Source: Pseudomonadota bacterium (GTDB lineage: Bacteria > Pseudomonadota > Alphaproteobacteria > Caulobacterales > Caulobacteraceae). From it: 18,328 bases of DNA. The translations under genes were made by a program, and so were the position numbers. The notes below the pieces were generated by a model. The model searched no databases. It was not told the origin of the DNA and worked only from the letters and a program-made list of their open reading frames with translations. Positions 15,176 through 18,328 of this stretch are shown here, one piece after another (the stretch's first letter is position 1; each line of letters begins with the position of its first letter). The stretch covers positions 1-18,328 of the forward strand of contig JAEZCL010000233.1 in NCBI GenBank assembly GCA_023433585.1, written 5' to 3'.

Positions 15176-15453
15176 CGGTTCCGGTCCGGTTTTCGCGCCG
15201 ATCGCTGGCGGATCGGAACCGGGTCTTCGAATTTCTGGCTGAAACGAACGCCGCAGCAGCTGACCGGGCGATGAATGTGCTCTCCAAGGCGCTGGAGGAC
15301 ATCGCCGCTTTCCCGGACATCGGTCGTCAGGGGACGCAGGGTTACCGAAAACTGGTCGTGACGTTCGGAAAGGCGGGCTACGAAATTCGCTATCGCCGCT
15401 ACACTGACCGCGTGATCGTCACCCGCATCTTCCACACCCGTGAGGACCGCTGA
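15172..15453 (+). CDS. RelE/ParE-superfamily toxin of module 1
   Basis: The 93-residue protein has the ParE-like pattern: an N-terminal strand (VRFSRRSLADRNRVFEFLAE), two helices, and then strands YRKLVVTFGKAGYEIRYRR and RVIVTRIFHTRED. ParE toxins poison DNA gyrase and RelE toxins cut ribosome-bound mRNA; the sequence alone does not decide between them, though the YRKLV...YEIRYR...VIVTRIFHTRED order looks more like ParE. It starts with GTG inside the antitoxin stop (GTGA). It equals the module 2 toxin in length, with 34 of 93 identical residues by ungapped alignment; 12 of those identities fall in the last 13 positions. Confidence 0.85.
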   Translation: MTVPVRFSRRSLADRNRVFEFLAETNAAAADRAMNVLSKALEDIAAFPDIGRQGTQGYRKLVVTFGKAGYEIRYRRYTDRVIVTRIFHTREDR

Positions 15454-15523
15454 AAGCATGGGCGCCGGGCAGGCGCGGCCATAGCCTTGAGTCGGCATGC
15501 TCGGGTTGATTCCGGGGGATGAC

Positions 15524-15539
15524 GGCTGTGAAAACAGCC
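15524..15539 (+). other. GAAA-tetraloop hairpin between the two toxin-antitoxin modules
   Basis: GGCTGT, GAAA and ACAGCC form a perfect 6-bp stem with a GNRA tetraloop, 71 bases after the first toxin stop and just before the TTGCCG -35 element of module 2. No T-run follows. It may be a 3'-end structure of module 1 or part of a binding site. Module 1 has no counterpart. Confidence 0.4.
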
Positions 15540-15545
15540 TGCAAA

Positions 15546-15574
15546 TTGCCGGTCGGCGGAGCCTGGAGTATCGT
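15546..15574 (+). promoter_or_regulatory. Promoter of toxin-antitoxin module 2, predicted leaderless
   Basis: TTGCCG (15546-15551), a 17-base spacer and TATCGT (15569-15574) again stand five bases before the ATG at 15580. It is the duplicate of the module 1 promoter. The G-rich spacers differ, which is expected if the -35, -10 and start region are what selection keeps. GGAG at 15565-15568 lies 11 bases before the ATG, an alternative explanation for initiation. Confidence 0.55.
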
Positions 15575-15579
15575 CGCTC

Positions 15580-15819
15580 ATGGCCGATGGTTTCGACATC
15601 CATCTGAACGAGGATCAGGCCCGGCGCCTGAAGGCGGCGGCCGAGGCGTCCGGCGTCGATCCGGCGGCCTACGCGCTGCAGGTGCTGGAACAGGCGATGG
15701 ATGATGGCGAGGAGGCCCGCCGCTGGGCCGAGTATCTGCGCACGGGCGAGTCCATTCCTGCGGAAGAAGCGCTTTCGGAATTTCGCCGAGTGCTGAGCGA
15801 GAAGCTGGCGGCGCGGTGA
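15580..15819 (+). CDS. Antitoxin of type II module 2, ribbon-helix-helix-like
   Basis: This 79-residue paralogue of the antitoxin at 14933 begins FDIHLNEDQARRLKAAAEAS, with only four changes in the first 38 residues. At the DNA level codons 16-28 are identical over 39 bases (15625-15663 versus 14978-15016). The C-terminal half keeps only an EY-RTGESI core and otherwise diverges (EARRWAEYLRTGESIPAEEA). The DNA-binding part and promoter are therefore shared with module 1, while the toxin-binding part is not. The stop overlaps the following GTG start by four bases. The name of the precise antitoxin family was not settled. Confidence 0.85.
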   Translation: MADGFDIHLNEDQARRLKAAAEASGVDPAAYALQVLEQAMDDGEEARRWAEYLRTGESIPAEEALSEFRRVLSEKLAAR

Positions 15820-16097
15820 AACGGCGGGTCCGCCTGCTTCATGCCGCCCGGACCGATCTGGCCCGTCTTGCCGATTTTCTGATCGAAGTGAATCCGAATG
15901 CTGCGGAAAAGATCGGCGTCTTGCTCGAAGACGGCGTGCTTTCGCTCCGGACGTTTTCTGAACGGGCGCCGATCAACGCGGACGGTTCGCGCACCCTGAT
16001 TATCCGCCATGGCGCCGGAGGCTATGCGATCGTCTATCGTGTGCTTGAGTTCGAGGTCGTCGTCACCCGCATCTTCCACACCCGCGAGGACCGCTAG
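15816..16097 (+). CDS. RelE/ParE-superfamily toxin of module 2
   Basis: This 93-residue toxin paralogue starts with GTG in a GTGA overlap. It shows the same fold pattern: VRLLHAARTDLARLADFLIE, a helix pair, then TLIIRHGAGGYAIVYRV and VVVTRIFHTREDR. Outside the C-terminus it matches the module 1 toxin at only 22 of 80 residues, yet the last 11 residues are identical and the DNA matches at 34 of 35 bases (16061-16095 versus 15417-15451). Its TAG stop lies in a CTAG that also gives the stop of the globin gene on the other strand. Target not determined. Confidence 0.85.
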   Translation: MKRRVRLLHAARTDLARLADFLIEVNPNAAEKIGVLLEDGVLSLRTFSERAPINADGSRTLIIRHGAGGYAIVYRVLEFEVVVTRIFHTREDR

Positions 16098-16615
16098 GCG
16101 CCCTCCGGCGTCCAGTCCTGCGTCGGCATCACATATCGCTCGTCCGGTCCCACGATCACGCCGTTGGCCGAGGCGATGCCCAGTTCCAGGCTCTGGGCTA
16201 TGCGTTCGGCGCGCTCGATGAAGTGGGCGGCGGCGGCGGGCGGGCACAGGTCGCGGGCGGCAGCGCGGAACAGCTCCAGCCAGCGGTCGAAATGGCGCCC
16301 GTCCACCGGCAACGGCAGGTGCTTGGGCATGGGTCGGCCATGATAGACCCCGCTCATCAGCGCCACCGAGGACCAGAACAGCTTCATCTGATGCAGGTGC
16401 GGCCCCCAGTCGGCGATGCGGTCGTTGAAGATCGGGCCGATCAGCGCGTCGTCGCGCACCCCGGCGTAGAATCCCTCCACCAGGGCGTCGATCAAGGCCT
16501 CGTCGATGCCGGTCACGGCGCGGATGCGCGCGATGATCGCCTCCCGGCGGGCGCTCTGGGCGGCTTCGGTGTCGGCGGAGCTGGAGGTCATGAACGGGAA
16601 GATAGGCATGAACAC
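16094..16615 (-). CDS. Group III truncated haemoglobin
   Basis: This small haem protein of the 2/2 globin family has up to 173 residues; group III members are usually about 130, the excess being an N-terminal tail. Family features are LVEGFYAGVRDDALIGPIFN with the B-helix Phe-Tyr pair, HLHQMKLFWSSVALMSG in the E-helix region, and LPVDGRHFDRWLELF with the proximal His108. Group III globins (for example Campylobacter Ctb) bind oxygen and nitric oxide and are tied to nitrosative or oxygen metabolism; the role here is not known. The GTG at 16615 is chosen because GGAG lies seven bases upstream. ATGs at 16609 and 16591 are alternatives, the last giving 165 residues (MTSSSADTEAAQ). Confidence 0.92.
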   Translation of the reverse strand: MFMPIFPFMTSSSADTEAAQSARREAIIARIRAVTGIDEALIDALVEGFYAGVRDDALIGPIFNDRIADWGPHLHQMKLFWSSVALMSGVYHGRPMPKHLPLPVDGRHFDRWLELFRAAARDLCPPAAAAHFIERAERIAQSLELGIASANGVIVGPDERYVMPTQDWTPEGA

Positions 16616-16636
16616 TGTGCGGCTCCATGTGTCAGA

Positions 16637-16664
16637 TTGACATTATTCCATTTTGGAATATATC
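16637..16664 (+). promoter_or_regulatory. Strong promoter of the higBA-like operon
   Basis: A consensus -35 TTGACA (16637-16642), a 16-base spacer and TATATC (16659-16664) lie in the only markedly AT-rich stretch of this region. Transcription would start near 16671, leaving a leader of about 70 bases before the ATG at 16741. Confidence 0.6.
16644..16660. promoter_or_regulatory. 17-bp palindromic operator within the promoter spacer
   Basis: TATTCCA (16644-16650), TTT, TGGAATA (16654-16660) is a perfect 7+7 inverted repeat placed between the -35 and -10 elements, the classical position for a repressor. A second smaller inverted repeat, TGTCA-GAT-TGACA (16630-16642), abuts it and overlaps the -35. 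The most likely binder is the HTH protein encoded at 17019, but a stress regulator shared with the divergent globin gene is possible. Confidence 0.6.
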
Positions 16665-16711
16665 TGTGCGAGCGGAAGCTACTGGGGAGATCGGGGCATG
16701 AGCGTTCAGGT

Positions 16712-16727
16712 CGGTGGGAAACCACCG
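16712..16727 (+). other. GAAA-tetraloop hairpin next to the higB-like ribosome binding site
   Basis: CGGTGG, GAAA, CCACCG form a perfect 6-bp stem directly upstream of, and sharing one base with, the Shine-Dalgarno GGGGGAG (16727-16733). It may tune access of the ribosome to the toxin-like gene. Confidence 0.45.
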
Positions 16728-16740
16728 GGGGAGATGGAAG

Positions 16741-17022
16741 ATGGTCGTCTGGACCGTGGAGCTCGACGAAGAGCTTTTTGTAGAATTGGAGTCATGGACG
16801 CTCGATCGACAATTTGAACTGGACGCGATCCAGCGCCGGCTCGCTCGCGGCGGCCCCGAAGGCATGGGTGTCACCCGTCACGAGTTGGAGGGCGTGCCGG
16901 CCTGGAAGGATCTGGGCGGCGTGGTCAGTTTGCGGGTTCCCGTTGATCTTCCATCGGGCTTCCGCGTTCTGACCCTTGAGGTTCAGCCCGGTTTCACGAT
17001 CATCGTCGTAAGCTTGGAATGA
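16741..17022 (+). CDS. Putative HigB-like toxin (RelE/Gp49-type), first gene of a two-gene module
   Basis: The 93-residue product opens with VVWTVELDEELFVELESW and has a central LEGVPAWKDLGGVVSLRVP followed by two strand-like segments (FRVLTLEVQPGFTIIVVSL). This order of an initial strand, two helices and a C-terminal sheet is that of Gp49/HigB toxins. Together with the HTH gene overlapping its end by four bases (ATGA), it suggests a toxin-first higBA module. Residue-level similarity is weak and no catalytic residues can be pointed to, so the toxin role is inferred from context. The ATG at 16741 is chosen for GGGGGAG (16727-16733) seven bases upstream; a GTG at 16714 is in frame but lacks a site. 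Confidence 0.6.
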   Translation: MVVWTVELDEELFVELESWTLDRQFELDAIQRRLARGGPEGMGVTRHELEGVPAWKDLGGVVSLRVPVDLPSGFRVLTLEVQPGFTIIVVSLE

Positions 17023-17363
17023 TCGAGGTCCCAATGGCCTTCGGGCCGAAGGAGCGAAGTTTGAAAACCCGGAAATCCAGGGCGTGGACGCCCAAATGGT
17101 CTCTGGATCAGGACGCCCATGTCGAAGCACTGGCGACGGACATCGGCACGCGCGTTTCGGCGCTCAAAGCCCTGCGCGAGGCTCTGGGCCTGTCGCAGGC
17201 GGAAATGGCCGACCTTCTGGACACCACCCAGTCGAACGTCTCCAAGATGGAGGCGCGGGCGGATGTGCGCCTGTCCAATCTGCGCAACGTCGTCGAACGC
17301 AAGGGCGGACGCCTTCGTCTGGTGGCGGAGATCGGAGAGCGCGAGCTGGAGCTGCCGCTTTAG
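17019..17363 (+). CDS. XRE-type HTH protein, putative HigA-like antitoxin
   Basis: This 114-residue protein has a helix-turn-helix of the Cro/CI type in about residues 46-100. The motif reads LREALGLSQAEMADLLDTTQ, then SNVSKMEARADVRLSNLRNVVERKGGRLRLVAEI. That C-terminal extension, with RLSNLRNVV and GGRLRLVA, is usual in HigA-like antitoxins paired with RelE/Gp49 toxins. The N-terminus is a basic tail (KERSLKTRKSRAW). The ATG at 17019 overlaps the upstream stop. An ATG at 17034 has GAGG five bases before it and would give 109 residues; either may be used. It is the natural candidate to bind the palindrome at 16644-16660. Confidence 0.75.
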   Translation: MIEVPMAFGPKERSLKTRKSRAWTPKWSLDQDAHVEALATDIGTRVSALKALREALGLSQAEMADLLDTTQSNVSKMEARADVRLSNLRNVVERKGGRLRLVAEIGERELELPL

Positions 17364-17401
17364 AAGAACCGGCCCGTCTCGCCACGGACGCGACGTCGCG
17401 G

Positions 17402-17429
17402 TTGCAAATGCACCTCGATCGCCTACATA
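17402..17429 (+). promoter_or_regulatory. Candidate promoter for the small ORF and ABC-F gene
   Basis: TTGCAA (17402-17407), 16 bases, TACATA (17424-17429) fill the otherwise empty 96-base gap after the HTH gene. The leader would be about 25 bases and contains the AGGAGG site. Confidence 0.4.
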
Positions 17430-17459
17430 TTGATGAGTTCCTAATGAGGAGGCTTCGTC

Positions 17460-17597
17460 ATGATCAGCGCGCTGGAAATCGGTTTCGTCCTTTCCGCCCT
17501 CTCGCTGGCCATCGGCTATGTCGCGCTCCGCCCCAAGCTCGTTCCCATTCCCGTCCGCATTCGTGACGCTCGACAGCGTCGCCGCCCGCGCGCCTGA
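17460..17597 (+). CDS. Small membrane protein, 45 residues
   Basis: A perfect Shine-Dalgarno sequence AGGAGG (17447-17452) lies seven bases before this ATG, the best ribosome binding site in the window. The product begins MISALEIGFVLSALSLAIGY, a single hydrophobic helix to about residue 22. A basic tail rich in Arg follows (PVRIRDARQRRRPRA at the end). The last 80 bases overlap the beginning of the ABC-F gene in another frame. I recognise no family. It may be a genuine small membrane protein, or a leader ORF whose translation feeds the overlapping ABC-F start. Alternatively it is the remnant of a gene cut by recombination, since its codon use looks less GC3-biased after about 17550. Confidence 0.55.
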   Translation: MISALEIGFVLSALSLAIGYVALRPKLVPIPVRIRDARQRRRPRA

Positions 17598-18324
17598 CGG
17601 AACGCTTCTCTTCGACAATCTGAACCTGGCCATAGGCCGCGAGCGCACCGGTCTGGTGGGCAGGAACGGCGTGGGCAAGTCCACCCTGCTGCGCCTGATT
17701 TCGGGCGATCAACCGCCTGCCGAGGGCGCAATCGCGCGCGCCGGGACCATCGGGCTGCTGACCCAGAGCCATGACCCGAGACTGGGCGAAACGGCGGCGG
17801 ACGTCCTGGGCGTGGCCCAGCCGCTGGCCCTCATCGACCGCATCCTCGCGGGCGAGGGCTCGCCCCAGGATTTCGACGACGCCGACTGGACGCTGCGGGA
17901 CCGGCTGGATGAGGCGTTGGACCGCGTGGGCCTGGCGGGCTTGCGTCCGGAGCGCCCCACGGCGGGCCTCAGCGGCGGCGAGCGGACGCGCCTGAGGCTG
18001 GCCGCCCTGCTGGTGGCGCGGCCAGACGTGATCCTGCTGGACGAGCCCACCAACCATCTGGACGCCGAGGCGCGCCGCATCGTCACCGAGGTCGTCGGCG
18101 GCTGGGACGGGGGCGCCGTGGTGGTCAGCCATGACCGAGACCTGCTGCGCCGCATGGACCGGATCGTCGAGCTGTCCTCGCTGGGGGCCGCCGTTTATGG
18201 CGCCGACTATGATCTCTACGCCGCGCGCAAGGCGGTCGAGCGCGAGGCGGCGGAACGGGGCCTGGACGCGGCCGAGCGCCTCGTGACGCGCGCGGCCCGA
18301 GCCGCCCCGCCCGAGGCCGAGTAG
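17518..18324 (+). CDS. ABC-F family ATPase, single-domain (probably truncated)
   Basis: ABC-F proteins are soluble ATPases with two nucleotide-binding domains joined by a linker; many act on the ribosome. This product has one complete domain. It shows Walker A GRNGVGKST (48-56), signature LSGGERTRLRLA (from 151), Walker B VILLDEPTNHLD (171-182) and the H-loop His205 in VVVSHDRDLL. After the family segment YAARKAVEREAAERGLDAAE it runs into a TAG at 268 residues, whereas the family usually has 500-650. The stop falls in the linker, which suggests a nonsense or frameshift mutation or a real half-protein; the window ends four bases later. The ATG at 17518 lies inside the 45-codon ORF and has no ribosome binding site. 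Conserved sequence starts near residue 14 (SAFVTLDSV). Confidence 0.8.
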   Translation: MSRSAPSSFPFPSAFVTLDSVAARAPDGTLLFDNLNLAIGRERTGLVGRNGVGKSTLLRLISGDQPPAEGAIARAGTIGLLTQSHDPRLGETAADVLGVAQPLALIDRILAGEGSPQDFDDADWTLRDRLDEALDRVGLAGLRPERPTAGLSGGERTRLRLAALLVARPDVILLDEPTNHLDAEARRIVTEVVGGWDGGAVVVSHDRDLLRRMDRIVELSSLGAAVYGADYDLYAARKAVEREAAERGLDAAERLVTRAARAAPPEAE

Positions 18325-18328
18325 AACG

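Noticed and set aside
1751..15512. GANTC (CcrM methylation) sites upstream of several genes, for example 1751-1755, 8911-8915, 12873-12877, 13040-13044, 14867-14871, 15489-15493 and 15508-15512.
   Set aside because: A five-base site is expected dozens of times by chance in 18 kb; enrichment in promoters was not counted, so cell-cycle control is not claimed.
14850..17600. The toxin-antitoxin/globin stretch considered as a mobile genomic island.
   Set aside because: No integrase, transposase, tRNA target or flanking attachment repeats were found; accessory character is plausible but insertion by a mobile element is not supported.

Overview
The window is 18.3 kb of high-GC DNA. It looks like a chromosomal segment of an alphaproteobacterium, most probably Caulobacterales and Brevundimonas-like. 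That is an inference from several signs: the surE-pcm-LysM/M23 and yajC-secD-secF clusters, a LexA box of the alphaproteobacterial GTTC-N7-GTTC type, folate-dependent TrmFO, GCTANA-like and TATCGT -10 elements placed almost on start codons, and short palindromic intergenic repeats. No rRNA, tRNA, CRISPR array, transposase or phage gene was recognised.

Layout. (1) 1-232: a non-coding leader packed with inverted repeats. Its last hairpin carries a second copy of the surE Shine-Dalgarno sequence. (2) 233-2814, + strand: surE, pcm and a LysM/M23 lipoprotein whose peptidase residues are degenerate, so it is probably a LytM-type cell-division or amidase-activating factor. (3) 2918-5874, + strand: yajC-secD-secF, the accessory complex of the Sec translocase, ending in a strong hairpin. 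(4) 5974-7234, + strand: a short PuuD/Urate_ox_N-like membrane protein and a compact squalene/phytoene-synthase-family protein. (5) 7408-8805, - strand: trmFO, separated from the preceding gene by an inverted pair of REP-like hairpins. (6) 8945-9853, + strand: an unrecognised polytopic membrane protein, with an intrinsic terminator lying inside the 3' end of convergent uvrA. (7) 9861-12803, - strand: uvrA, with a perfect SOS box upstream. (8) 13120-14849, + strand: an OmpA-domain lipoprotein and a DUF3617-like exported protein.

14850-18324 is the accessory part. Two tandem paralogous type II toxin-antitoxin modules (RHH-like antitoxin plus RelE/ParE-like toxin) carry nearly identical promoters, start regions and antitoxin DNA-binding halves. 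Their toxin cores have diverged, yet the last 11 toxin residues are again identical. Both promoters sit so close to the ATG that the mRNAs are predicted to be leaderless. A group III truncated haemoglobin follows on the - strand, sharing a CTAG stop with the second toxin. Divergent from it is a putative higBA-like module, whose TTGACA promoter holds a 17-bp palindrome in its spacer. The window ends with a 45-codon membrane ORF with a perfect AGGAGG site, overlapping out of frame an ABC-F ATPase that stops after one of the usual two nucleotide-binding domains.

Nothing here proves a wholly new system. The strongest candidates for follow-up are the twin toxin-antitoxin locus with its duplicated leaderless regulatory code, the palindromic operator between the globin and higBA-like genes, the surE leader, and the small ORF/half ABC-F overlap.
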